From: Deltaproteobacteria bacterium
GTDB taxonomy: Bacteria > Myxococcota_A > Polyangia > Polyangiales > Polyangiaceae
DNA: 64,000 nucleotides
Assembly: GCA_016218915.1 (NCBI GenBank)
Contig: JACRCQ010000074.1
Coordinates: 186,001-250,000 of the forward strand
Direction: 5' to 3'
Shown here: positions 25,621-33,174 of the stretch, one piece after another
Position numbering within the stretch: the first letter of the stretch is position 1
Layout: each line of letters begins with the position of its first letter
Made by a program: the position numbers and the translations under genes
The notes under the pieces: generated by a model
The model's input: only the letters and a program-made list of their open reading frames with translations
Database searches by the model: none
What the model was told of the DNA's origin: nothing

Positions 25621-26847
25621 ATGATGGCAGAAAGGTCCGTACGGTGGATGGTGGCCATGCTGGCAGGTGTGCTGGGGTGCACCGGCTTCGGGGACACGAA
25701 GGACCCTGCAGTGGAGCTCGCAGGTCCCCACGCCTCCGGCATCCTGTCCTTGCCCGATTCGTTTGACCTCAAGTATGTGGGCTCCACGGCTGCGGACGAC
25801 ACGGCGGTGTATGCGATGCTGGCCGCGCACGGAACCGGCACGGTCAATCGTTCGCTGTGGAAGGTGCCCAAGGACGCTGCGCCTGCCACTCGGATCTGGT
25901 CGCAGAGCAACAGTCCGGGACAGGACATCGGTGAGCCGCGCGTGGCGCTGAGCAGTGACGCAGTGTACTGGGTGCAGGCGGCAACCGGTGCCCCCAATGC
26001 CCAGAAGAGCTGCGAGGTCTGGCGATGGGGGAAAGACGGCAAGGCAGAACCTGCAGTGAAGTGGACGCTGTTCGACGGGAGCTTCTGCCGTCCAGCAGGG
26101 TTCGCGATCTCCGGCACCAGGGTGGCCTTGGCAACGATCACGAGCGCGTGCAACTCTGGCGATTCCTCCTCTGCAATGGAGCTGTGCCCGTCGCAATCGC
26201 TGGCGGGCAATCTCGCGGTCTGGTCCGCGAGTGCATCGGGGAATCCCTCGTCGAGCAAGCCGTTGAGCCGATTGGTCGCAGGGTATCTGGATAGCGCCGT
26301 GGCGATCGACGATTCCGACGTGTACTGGTTCGAGGGCGTCTCGCCGGACAACAGCGGTCCGGGATGGAATGGAGGAGCGCTCTACAAGACGAGCGGTACC
26401 CAGGCGAACGACACGGTGCACACGATCATGTCGTTCGACTCGCTGAGCTATCCGGTGGGAATCGCGATTGCGGGGTCGGACGTCCACGTGGCGTTCATGC
26501 CGCCCATGCCGGACGGCGGCGGCCCGATCATGGCGGGGTGCAAGCTCGCGAGGGTCTCCAAAGCAGGAGGGGCGGCGACCCCGATTGCAGACGTCCCGGC
26601 GCGGCTGTGCTTTGGGTTGCACTCGGACGGAGCGAGCAGCTACTACGCATCGCAATGGATCCAGGATGCTGGCGAGCAAGCGACGGAAGCGGTGGGGCGC
26701 GTTCCGGGGAGCGCTGGGCCCTTGCCGGGCACGGTCGTGCTCGAGCGCGAGGATCTACGCCTTCGGCAGGTGCTCACAAGTGGAACGGACCTTGTGCTGG
26801 TGTCCCAGCACCACGTCATCAAGCTGCCCAAGTCCCTTGTACCCTGA
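25621..26847 (+). CDS. Lipoprotein with beta-propeller-like repeats
   Basis: A 408-residue lipoprotein: signal MMAERSVRWMVAMLAGVLGC, lipobox LGC. The body has repeated ~45-60-residue units with patterns such as DDTAVYAML, SSDAVYWVQ, DDSDVYWFEG and TDLVLVSQH, typical of a beta-propeller in which each blade carries D(S/T)xVYW. Such lipoproteins are abundant in Polyangiales and have no assigned function. Start at ATG 25621 (ATG 25624 is equally possible). It begins 13 bases after the PEGA gene and is probably the last gene of the kinase operon. It converges on the next gene with a 7-bp gap. Confidence 0.82.
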   Translation: MMAERSVRWMVAMLAGVLGCTGFGDTKDPAVELAGPHASGILSLPDSFDLKYVGSTAADDTAVYAMLAAHGTGTVNRSLWKVPKDAAPATRIWSQSNSPGQDIGEPRVALSSDAVYWVQAATGAPNAQKSCEVWRWGKDGKAEPAVKWTLFDGSFCRPAGFAISGTRVALATITSACNSGDSSSAMELCPSQSLAGNLAVWSASASGNPSSSKPLSRLVAGYLDSAVAIDDSDVYWFEGVSPDNSGPGWNGGALYKTSGTQANDTVHTIMSFDSLSYPVGIAIAGSDVHVAFMPPMPDGGGPIMAGCKLARVSKAGGAATPIADVPARLCFGLHSDGASSYYASQWIQDAGEQATEAVGRVPGSAGPLPGTVVLEREDLRLRQVLTSGTDLVLVSQHHVIKLPKSLVP

Positions 26848-26854
26848 GAGGGGC

Positions 26855-27307
26855 TCAGGGGAGCGTGGCCCGGGTTCTGCGTCGGATCCCTTCGAGCAGA
26901 TAGGCCATGATCAGGCAGATGCCATTGCGCTGCACGCCGAACACCTCGCGGTCGTCAAATCGGGTCGCAAAGTCGAGCCACTCGTCGTTGAGAACGCGTT
27001 GGTGATCCAGGGGAATGTAATCAAGGGCAAAGACTTCTCCCACCTTGGAGCGCAAGTAGTCGAAGATGGTCCGGTCGCGGATCCTCTCCTTCACCGCCTC
27101 CACAGTGACATCGCTGCACGCACCTGAGCCAAGGGCGGCGTTCAGGTGGAAGCACATGGCGATGTGGATGCGGCTGCTCATGGCGCGGAAGCTTGGGCAG
27201 CTTGCTTCATGGCGCGTTGTGGAGCAGGACACAAGCAGGGAAATCGCGACGTGGCGGGCAATCGGCGGACGTTCGGGCGGATCGGGGCCTGCGAATCCAA
27301 CGCCCAT
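26855..27307 (-). CDS. Small hypothetical protein, second gene of a two-gene unit
   Basis: The frame encodes 150 residues from ATG 27307, six bases after the stop of the upstream small gene. A second ATG at 27181 would give a tidier 108-residue protein (MSSRIHIAM...). Codon use in the last 108 codons is strongly GC3-rich like real genes here, while the first 40 codons are less convincing. No family is recognised. A C-terminal helix carries RNGICLIMAYLLEGIRRR, and there is an acidic stretch DEWLDFATRFDDRE. The tight pairing suggests the two small proteins work together. A toxin-antitoxin-like role is conceivable but has no direct support. Confidence 0.55.
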   Translation of the reverse strand: MGVGFAGPDPPERPPIARHVAISLLVSCSTTRHEASCPSFRAMSSRIHIAMCFHLNAALGSGACSDVTVEAVKERIRDRTIFDYLRSKVGEVFALDYIPLDHQRVLNDEWLDFATRFDDREVFGVQRNGICLIMAYLLEGIRRRTRATLP

Positions 27308-27313
27308 GGCCGA

Positions 27314-27640
27314 TCAGCCTTTGTCGCGGCTGCGTCGAGGGGGGACCGTATCGACGAGCATCGAGTTCACGATGTTGATCGTGCAGGGTCCGATGCTGCC
27401 TGCTACGGAGGGGGCGGGCAGGGTCGGGACGCGCGTGTCGTGGACGACCTCGCCCCAGGAGCGGTCTGGCATGAGGTCCTCGAGATGTCGCAGGCCGAAC
27501 TCGATGGCAAGGTCGAGCATGTCGTTGCGCTCGCGCCCGCTGAGCACGTGATCTCCGATGGCCCGGCCGCGCCTCACCAGCACATCGAGACGCTCCAGGT
27601 TGTCCGTGGTCAGGCCTATCGTGATCGGGATCTTGCTCAT
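27314..27640 (-). CDS. Small hypothetical protein, possible helix-rich DNA- or protein-binding
   Basis: A 108-residue protein with a strong Shine-Dalgarno sequence (GGAGGGAGGA) just before ATG 27640. The N-terminus begins with a beta-like segment (SKIPITIGLTTDNLERLDVL), followed by helices containing RERNDMLDLAIEFGLRHLE. A strand followed by two helices faintly recalls ribbon-helix-helix regulators, but the length and the C-terminal half (VPTLPAPSVAGSIGPCTI) do not fit a known family. It sits directly upstream of another small gene. Real gene: likely. Function: unknown. Confidence 0.7.
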   Translation of the reverse strand: MSKIPITIGLTTDNLERLDVLVRRGRAIGDHVLSGRERNDMLDLAIEFGLRHLEDLMPDRSWGEVVHDTRVPTLPAPSVAGSIGPCTINIVNSMLVDTVPPRRSRDKG

Positions 27641-27754
27641 CGAATCCTCCCTCCGGAATGCTTCTCCGGCAGGACCGTCCGCGGTTGAGGCCGCGGCTTT
27701 GTATCGTGCCGATTCGGCATGCGCGCATGTTCGGCACGCCAGATCTGCGTGGTC

Positions 27755-28678
27755 TCAGGGTCCCACCACCCGATTCCTCCCCGCTTCTTTCGCTGCGTAC
27801 AGCCGTCGATCTGCAACTTCCACCAGACGAGCCCCGGTTCGCTGGTCGCCGCAATCCGAGAGGCTGGCAACACCCGCGCTCAAAGTGATGCTGATATCCT
27901 GCTGCTCCCAGGGAATGCGCGCGGCAGCCACACCGAGGCGTATGCGTTCTGCCATGGCGCAGGCGCCCTGCAGGTCGATTCCACGGGCGATAACCGCGAA
28001 TTCCTCGCCACCAAATCGACATGCCACGTCCTCGGCTCGGACGACCCTGGCCAACAGGCTTCCGACGTCTTGCAGGACTTTGTCGCCTGCGGGATGGCCG
28101 TAGCTGTCGTTGACGCGCTTGAAATGATCGATATCCAGCATCGCGAGCGCGAGCTCCGAGTGATGGCGAACCGCGTAGGCGACCTCGGCTGCCAGACGCT
28201 CCTCGAAGTGCCCCCGGTTGAAGACGCCGGTCAAAGGGTCGCGGACGCTCGATCGATACAGCGTACGCATGAGCGTCTCTTCGAGCTCGTCGGCCATGGC
28301 AAAGCGCAAGCTGACGCCGGGGCCGAGCTGCATCCGATCGCCATGACGCAGGATCTGGCTGCGGACGCGCTCGCCGTTGAGGAAGACGCCGTTGCGCGCC
28401 GCCATGTCGTGCAGCACGTAGAAGCCGCCTTGGGACACGATCCGGGCATGCACGCGGCTGACGCCCGCATCGTCGATCTGGATTTCGCACTGCAAGCCGC
28501 GGCCGATCAGCACGTCGCCTTCGATGCGGTGCACCTTGCCGGCTTCCGGGCCTGCGATGACCACGAGCGTGGCGCGGTCCCTAGGGGCAACGGCCGGTGG
28601 AAGCGACAGATCCAGCGTGTCCCGGGTGAATGCCAGGTCATCGCACGTCTGGTTGACGGGGAGGGAGGATGGGCTCAT
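27755..28678 (-). CDS. FHA-GGDEF diguanylate cyclase
   Basis: A 307-residue cytoplasmic protein. Residues ~40-130 form an FHA domain (LIGRG, then SRVHARI, then NGVFLNG), which binds phosphothreonine peptides. Residues ~145-305 form a GGDEF domain with the active signature FGGEEF, and an RxxD inhibitory site (RAED) five residues before it. The enzyme should make c-di-GMP from two GTP, be feedback-inhibited by product, and be steered by a Thr-phosphorylated partner. That partner could be one of the Ser/Thr kinases in the window or its target. ATG 28678 is chosen; the longer frame overlaps the divergent gene. It is one of two diguanylate cyclases here. Confidence 0.94.
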   Translation of the reverse strand: MSPSSLPVNQTCDDLAFTRDTLDLSLPPAVAPRDRATLVVIAGPEAGKVHRIEGDVLIGRGLQCEIQIDDAGVSRVHARIVSQGGFYVLHDMAARNGVFLNGERVRSQILRHGDRMQLGPGVSLRFAMADELEETLMRTLYRSSVRDPLTGVFNRGHFEERLAAEVAYAVRHHSELALAMLDIDHFKRVNDSYGHPAGDKVLQDVGSLLARVVRAEDVACRFGGEEFAVIARGIDLQGACAMAERIRLGVAAARIPWEQQDISITLSAGVASLSDCGDQRTGARLVEVADRRLYAAKEAGRNRVVGP

Positions 28679-28806
28679 GGCGCACTCCGCGAACGTATGG
28701 GGAGGCCACCGACACGTTGCACTCGACGAGAAAGCAATCATCGGGCCAACGCGAAGAACGGGAATCGCGGGTTGGAAGGGTCACCGTTCCGTGGTGCAAT
28801 GGAGCC

Positions 28807-29688
28807 TTGGAGACGCTCGGCAGGACAGCGGCATGGGTTGCAGCCGCAGGGGTTATGCTGGTTGCATCGGGGTGCAGCAGCGCGGACGAAGGAGCCCCTG
28901 CCACAGGGTGGCATGCGGACGCCTCGGCCGAGGTGGGCGTCGACGCACAAGCAGAGCCCGAGCCCATGGTGGAGACTTCCGCGGAAGGCTGGGTCGAGGC
29001 ACAAGCAGAAGCTTCCCTGGAAGCAGCAGCCGAATCGTCGCTCGAAGCGCAGGTGGAGGCTGGGGCCTGTCCGGCGGAGATGGTTCTGGTCGGCAGCGTT
29101 TGCATGGATCGGTACGAAGCGCCGAACAAGCTGGGCGAGCTGCCGCTGGTGATGCTGCACTTCGACGAGGCGGAGTCGTGGTGCGCGCACCGGGGCAAGC
29201 GGCTGTGCTTCGACGACGAATGGACGCTGGCTTGCGGCGGCCCGGATGCGCTGGCGTACCCGTACGGCGACACGCTCGATCCAGGCGTGTGCAACGACGA
29301 CCAGGTGTGGAAGCAATACAATCAGACGCTGCTCAACGGGTGGCCGTGGACGCTTGCGACCGACGAGATCGAGACTCTGGGGGAGCTACTCGACGCAGCG
29401 CGAGCGACGGGGGCAACGGGCAAGGCGGCTGCGGATCACGTGGAGGCGCTCTACCAGGGCACTGCGGCAGGAGTGAAGATCGGGTGCGTAGGGCCTGCGG
29501 CGGTATTCGACCTCACGGGGAACGTGGAGGAGTGGACGCGCAGGCGGGATGGGGGAGAGACGAGCTTCCACGGCAATCTGAAGGGGAGATACTGGGCTGA
29601 GTCGCGAACGTGTCAGCAAGGGGTGAAGACCCACGGGGACACGTTCCGGTTCTACGAGATAGGGTTTCGGTGCTGCAGGGAGTTGTAG
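28807..29688 (+). CDS. FGE-sulfatase (SUMF1-like) domain lipoprotein
   Basis: A ~293-residue lipoprotein if translation starts at TTG 28807, which gives a clean signal peptide ending VASGC. The frame is open to ATG 28669, but those 46 residues lack signal character. After an Ala/Glu-rich linker the domain shows FGE-sulfatase landmarks: CPAEMVLVGSVCMDRYEAPN, GKRLCFDDEWTLAC, TGNVEEW and the closing GFRCC. The family includes formylglycine-generating enzymes and many non-catalytic relatives; I cannot tell which applies. Divergent from the FHA-GGDEF gene. Start uncertain, family call firm. Confidence 0.82.
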   Translation: METLGRTAAWVAAAGVMLVASGCSSADEGAPATGWHADASAEVGVDAQAEPEPMVETSAEGWVEAQAEASLEAAAESSLEAQVEAGACPAEMVLVGSVCMDRYEAPNKLGELPLVMLHFDEAESWCAHRGKRLCFDDEWTLACGGPDALAYPYGDTLDPGVCNDDQVWKQYNQTLLNGWPWTLATDEIETLGELLDAARATGATGKAAADHVEALYQGTAAGVKIGCVGPAAVFDLTGNVEEWTRRRDGGETSFHGNLKGRYWAESRTCQQGVKTHGDTFRFYEIGFRCCREL

Positions 29689-29730
29689 GGGAGCGCGCTG
29701 GCGCCGGGAAATGGCGTCTAGAGAGCCCTG

Positions 29731-30672
29731 CTATTTGAACACCTCTGACGCGCGTGTGGCAGAGGCAGCGCGGCGAATCCACGTTTCTAGGGTGGGCAGG
29801 TCGGTGCAAGCGAGCACGGTGGCACGTTGCTTCTTCGAGATCTCGACCGATCGAGCAGAAAGGACTTCGAGCAACGCTTCGGCCCTTCCGAGTGCCACAC
29901 CACGCGCTTCGCCTTCCTCGCGTCCTTCCTCGCGTCCTTCCTCGCGTCCTTCCTCGCGCCCTTCCTCGCGCCCTTCCTCGCGACCGATCGCCATCCACTT
30001 GCGAACCGCGGGAGTGTCGTGCTTGGGGTTGGCCTGAATCATCTCTTCCTCCAACGCTTCGCGGGCTGCTCGTCCCAGCGCGCTGCAAAGCAAATCATAC
30101 CAGAACCGGACTTGGTGGCCATCCAGTACCGAGATCGCACGCACCGCGACCCGAGCAGCGTCGAGCGCTTGGGGCGTGCGCGCTGAAGCAAGTGCGTGGA
30201 GCACGGCCAGCTCGGGCAGGGATGCGATCTCGTCCGCAGGGAGCATTCCCAAGGAGGCTGACGGGCCGACCACCCACGCCTGAAAGGTGTTCGCCCCGGG
30301 GCCGAGCCGAACCACATGCGCAGCCCATCGGGCAACCGACTTCGAGATGCAAACAACCATCACGACGACAGGACACGCGAGTCGAGCACGCGTTGCAGCG
30401 GCGTAGACCGGCCACACCAGGAGCTTGTTGCCTCGCCGGCGCAACTGGACCTCGATGATCACTGCAAGGACTGGTGCGGCGTGGCGCCGGAAGACCAGCG
30501 CGAGATCCGCGTTGTACGCAGGCGGTCGGCTCTGATCGAAGGTCGCTGACTCGACCGCAGGGTGGGCTCCTTTCAGAAGCTCAGGCTCGACGGTGGTGGC
30601 CAGCAACGGCGCTGCGATCTCCGGACGGGACCTGAAGAGCTCGACAATGCCTTCGTGGAGCAGGCTGGGCAT
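29731..30672 (-). CDS. Rpn/PD-(D/E)XK-type putative nuclease with REEG tandem repeat
   Basis: A 313-residue protein. The N-terminal half resembles the Rpn-like recombination-promoting nuclease/putative transposase group: PSLLHEGIVELFRSRPE, then ADLALVFR, then VIIEVQLRRRGNK, which fits the D...ExQ core of PD-(D/E)XK nucleases. A helical region follows, then a charged segment of six exact REEG repeats, then a helical C-terminus. Related proteins occur in many copies in large myxobacterial genomes. It is not flanked by inverted repeats, so I do not call it a mobile element. ATG 30672 is used; a TTG four codons upstream also fits. Confidence 0.75.
   Translation of the reverse strand: MPSLLHEGIVELFRSRPEIAAPLLATTVEPELLKGAHPAVESATFDQSRPPAYNADLALVFRRHAAPVLAVIIEVQLRRRGNKLLVWPVYAAATRARLACPVVVMVVCISKSVARWAAHVVRLGPGANTFQAWVVGPSASLGMLPADEIASLPELAVLHALASARTPQALDAARVAVRAISVLDGHQVRFWYDLLCSALGRAAREALEEEMIQANPKHDTPAVRKWMAIGREEGREEGREEGREEGREEGREEGEARGVALGRAEALLEVLSARSVEISKKQRATVLACTDLPTLETWIRRAASATRASEVFK
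29912..29983. repeat. Six tandem copies of a 12-bp unit (REEG repeat)
   Basis: The plus strand shows CCTTCCTCGCG plus one variable base six times in a row. On the minus strand each unit encodes Arg-Glu-Glu-Gly. The copies are nearly identical at DNA level, with the variable base at third-codon positions of Gly. Recent expansion by slippage is likely, and copy number could vary between strains without shifting the frame. Confidence 0.92.
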
Positions 30673-30742
30673 GGTCGGGTCCAAAGCACGACACGGGCCA
30701 ACCCAAAATGCTCAGAAACGGCCAGAAATGCGAGATTCGCAA

Positions 30743-30756
30743 GTGGCGGCCGCCAC
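30743..30756. repeat. 14-bp palindrome, first of a pair
   Basis: GTGGCGGCCGCCAC is a perfect dyad in the gene-poor stretch upstream of the Rpn-like gene. A related, interrupted dyad lies at 30812-30828. Preceding bases are similar (AAGTGGCGG in both). Confidence 0.5.
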
Positions 30757-30791
30757 GTCGTTGTACGGCAATTCCTTCTCCCATCCGTCAA

Positions 30792-31058
30792 CTATCCCGC
30801 AGAAACAGCGAAGTGGCGGGCCGCCACTCTTGGATCGGCGCCGCCACTGTGACCACGCGAGATCGACACCCGGGCACGGACGGGGGAAAGGGGGTCACAG
30901 GACCCCTGCTCGGCGACCGTGCCGCCGCATGCGGCCACGCTGAAGGTGGCGACCAGGAGCCATGAAGCGGCAATCGAACCCAGAGCAAGCAGAGCCGGAG
31001 CCAGTGCATCGGGCGGGCTGCTTCCTGGGTCGCGAGAATATTCACCTCCACCCCTCAA
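30792..31058 (-). CDS. Possible small lipoprotein or gene remnant
   Basis: An 88-residue frame with a convincing signal segment (GSIAASWLLVATFSVAAC) and the lipobox VAAC, followed by only ~45 residues that run through the inverted-repeat region. The only starts are TTG/GTG and a basic N-terminus is weak. It may be the decayed 5' end of a lipoprotein gene, or a true tiny lipoprotein. Apart from this and the palindromes I see nothing else in the 416 bp between 30673 and 31088. Confidence 0.25.
   Translation of the reverse strand: MRGGGEYSRDPGSSPPDALAPALLALGSIAASWLLVATFSVAACGGTVAEQGSCDPLSPVRARVSISRGHSGGADPRVAARHFAVSAG
30812..30828. repeat. 17-bp interrupted palindrome, second of a pair
   Basis: AGTGGCGG-G-CCGCCACT, with 8-bp arms around a single base. 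A half-site CCGCCACT follows at 30841. The three elements within ~105 bp could be operators or remnants of a mobile-element end. Confidence 0.5.
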
Positions 31059-31088
31059 GTTCTTCGAAACGAGCCGTTCTCAGGGATC

Positions 31089-31322
31089 GTGAGACCCATA
31101 ACCTCTGTTGCGCTCGAGGGTATCCAACGCGCCGACGCCGACATGCTGGCGGCGGCAACCAGGACCGCTCAGTCGACGGCAACGGCTGGTGGGCTCGACA
31201 CCGGGCAGCTCGCCGCGGACACGGTCACCATCATGTCTGCCAAGGCGCAGCTGCGCGCCTGTGTCGCGGTCGCCCGGACCGCTGACGAGGTCACCCGCAG
31301 TCTGCTCGATCTGGTGGGCTGA
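31089..31322 (+). CDS. Small protein with weak resemblance to flagellar rod/hook C-termini
   Basis: A 77-residue protein from GTG 31089 with AGGG just upstream. It is all-helical: ALEGIQRADADMLAAATRT, then an Ala/Thr/Gly turn, then TVTIMSAKAQLRACVAVA and TADEVTRSLLDLVG. The final pattern (SAKAQLRA...TADEVxxSLLDL) recalls the conserved C-terminal helix of FlgG/FlgE-type axial proteins, in which AQRAYEAN...TADEML is typical. No flagellar genes are nearby, and the match is too short to rely on. It lies 136 bp upstream of a Ser/Thr kinase gene on the same strand. Confidence 0.5.
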   Translation: MRPITSVALEGIQRADADMLAAATRTAQSTATAGGLDTGQLAADTVTIMSAKAQLRACVAVARTADEVTRSLLDLVG

Positions 31323-31458
31323 ACGGCCTTCCTCCCCTCCCCGACCACCTCCGACCACACGCCGCGTCGCTCTCGCGAAGCCGTCCCCCAACTACTTGCG
31401 GACAATCGCTCAAGCCTCGCGCTCCGCGGGCGTTCAGGGATCAGCAGAGCCTTCGACC

Positions 31459-33165
31459 ATGCTCGACATCGGCCAGATCCTCGATGACAAGTACGAGATC
31501 GTCCGTCCCCTCGGACATGGCGGCATGGGTGCGGTCTTCGAGGCGCTGCATCTACGGATCAAGCGCCGCGTGGCGGTCAAGGTGATCCTCGACGAGCGAC
31601 TGCGACGCAACTCCGAGGCGATGGCGCGCTTTCGCAGGGAAGCGAGCGCCACTGGGCGCATCGAATCGCAGCACATCGCCCAGGTTCTGGACACAGGAGA
31701 GGATCCACGCACCGGGTACACGTACATCGTGATGGAGCTGTTGTCCGGCATGGATCTGGACGCGCTCAGCGACCGACTCGGTCCCCTTCCCCCTCGTCTG
31801 GTGCTACGCGTGCTGGCGCAAGCGCTGCTCGGGCTGTCCAAGGCCCATGATGCAGGCGTCATCCACCGCGACATCAAGCCGGGCAATCTGTTCGTCGCAA
31901 AGCGCGATGCCGGCGAAGTGGTGGTCAAGGTGCTCGACTTCGGCATTGCCAAGACGCGCAACGAGGAGTCGAAGCAGGACAAACCTGCGACATCCATCAC
32001 GCAGAGTGGCGTTGTGGTCGGCTCGCTCGACTATCTGTCTCCAGAGCAGGGAATGGGCTTGAGCGACCTGGATCATCGTACCGACATCTGGTCGCTGGGC
32101 ATCGTTGCCTACAAGGCACTCACCGGTACGACGCCGCATGGCCACATCAGCAATGTCGGGTGCCGCCTGATGTCGATCTGCCAGGAGCCGGTGCGCCAAC
32201 TGCAGGATCTCGCACCGTGGGTGCCTCCCAGCCTGGCCTCGCAGGTGCACAAGGCGCTCAGCATCGATCGATCGCGTCGATTCCAGTCGGCGACGGAGTG
32301 GTTCGAGCTCGCCTCGCTCTTCCTTCCGGACGGGTGGACCATTCACGAGCGGATGCTTCAGCCTCTGAATGAAGCGGAGAAGGCGAAGGTCTCCACCCGG
32401 CTGGTGATGACCCCGACCGGCACGCCGGCGAGCGACGCTGCAGCGGTCTGCGAAGCTGAGCTTGCGGGGGAAGGCGAAGGGGCGCTGCTCGGCGGAGCGT
32501 GCGAGCCTGCCAAGGAGCCGCAGCGCGGCGGCGCTGCCATCGCCTCGACGGGCAAAGGCGACCCTCGTGCATGTCCGAAGCCACGGGCCGGCGGAGTATT
32601 CGAGCGGCTCGAGGCGGCGTATGCAGCCGCGGGGAGGTGGGACTCTCTCATCGACCTGTACGAGGGCAGGATCAAGACCCGCACGGCTACGGCGGAGAAG
32701 ACCGAGCTGATGCGGCGGCTCGCGCGGATATTCGGCTCCAGGTTGCGCAACAAGGACCGGGCATTCAACCTGTTGCTCAAGGCGTACTGGACCGACCTGA
32801 TGGATACGGCGACGATCGAGCAGCTCGAGCGTGCAGCCGAAGAGGCCAATCGCTGGAGCGATCTCGTGGCGGCGGGAGCGAAGTGGCTGACCGAGGAGAC
32901 CACAGCAGAGCGCGGGCTGCCCCTCGGCATCCAGCTCGCCAAGTGGTATTCGGAGCACGGCCATGCGGACCGCGCCCGGCCGCTGCTCGAATGGGCCATT
33001 CCCCTTTCGCGGGATTGGCCATGGGCACTGCAGAGGATTGCGGACGTGTACCGGAAGATGGGGCAGATCGAGGACGCTGCGCGGCTCGTCGGGGCGCCCC
33101 CCCCAGAGCCATCCGGACCCCTGGTGGAAAAGGCGGCGGCACAGCATGTCCCGCCGGGATTGTGA
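31459..33165 (+). CDS. Cytoplasmic Hanks-type Ser/Thr kinase with helical C-terminal domain
   Basis: A 568-residue protein. The kinase domain (residues ~10-295) has GHGGMG, the Lys in VAVKVI, IHRDIKPGN, DFGIAK and LSPEQ. A linker of ~75 residues is followed by a ~190-residue helical-repeat region (pattern YAAAGRWDSLIDLYEGRI...KDRAFNLLLKAYW), similar to TPR-like domains used for partner binding. No transmembrane span is seen. ATG 31459 begins just before the kinase core; the longer frame upstream overlaps the small gene. The next gene begins nine bases after its stop and is probably its operon partner. Confidence 0.93.
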   Translation: MLDIGQILDDKYEIVRPLGHGGMGAVFEALHLRIKRRVAVKVILDERLRRNSEAMARFRREASATGRIESQHIAQVLDTGEDPRTGYTYIVMELLSGMDLDALSDRLGPLPPRLVLRVLAQALLGLSKAHDAGVIHRDIKPGNLFVAKRDAGEVVVKVLDFGIAKTRNEESKQDKPATSITQSGVVVGSLDYLSPEQGMGLSDLDHRTDIWSLGIVAYKALTGTTPHGHISNVGCRLMSICQEPVRQLQDLAPWVPPSLASQVHKALSIDRSRRFQSATEWFELASLFLPDGWTIHERMLQPLNEAEKAKVSTRLVMTPTGTPASDAAAVCEAELAGEGEGALLGGACEPAKEPQRGGAAIASTGKGDPRACPKPRAGGVFERLEAAYAAAGRWDSLIDLYEGRIKTRTATAEKTELMRRLARIFGSRLRNKDRAFNLLLKAYWTDLMDTATIEQLERAAEEANRWSDLVAAGAKWLTEETTAERGLPLGIQLAKWYSEHGHADRARPLLEWAIPLSRDWPWALQRIADVYRKMGQIEDAARLVGAPPPEPSGPLVEKAAAQHVPPGL

Positions 33166-33174
33166 GACAAGTCC

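Noticed and set aside
23805-26351. An 848-codon open frame on the minus strand
   Set aside because: It runs antisense to the kinase tail, the PEGA protein and the lipoprotein genes. Those have signal peptides, domains and ribosome sites; the antisense product shows none.
29912-29983. Short tandem repeats that might suggest a CRISPR array
   Set aside because: Units are 12 bp with no spacers, lie in frame inside a protein-coding gene, and no cas genes are nearby.
29731-31058. A mobile element formed by the Rpn-like gene and the nearby inverted repeats
   Set aside because: The palindromes are on one side only, no target-site duplication or matching end was seen, and Rpn-like genes are commonly fixed paralogues.
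31089-31322. A flagellar rod or hook gene
   Set aside because: Only a short helical pattern matches, the protein is 77 residues, and there are no other flagellar genes in the window.
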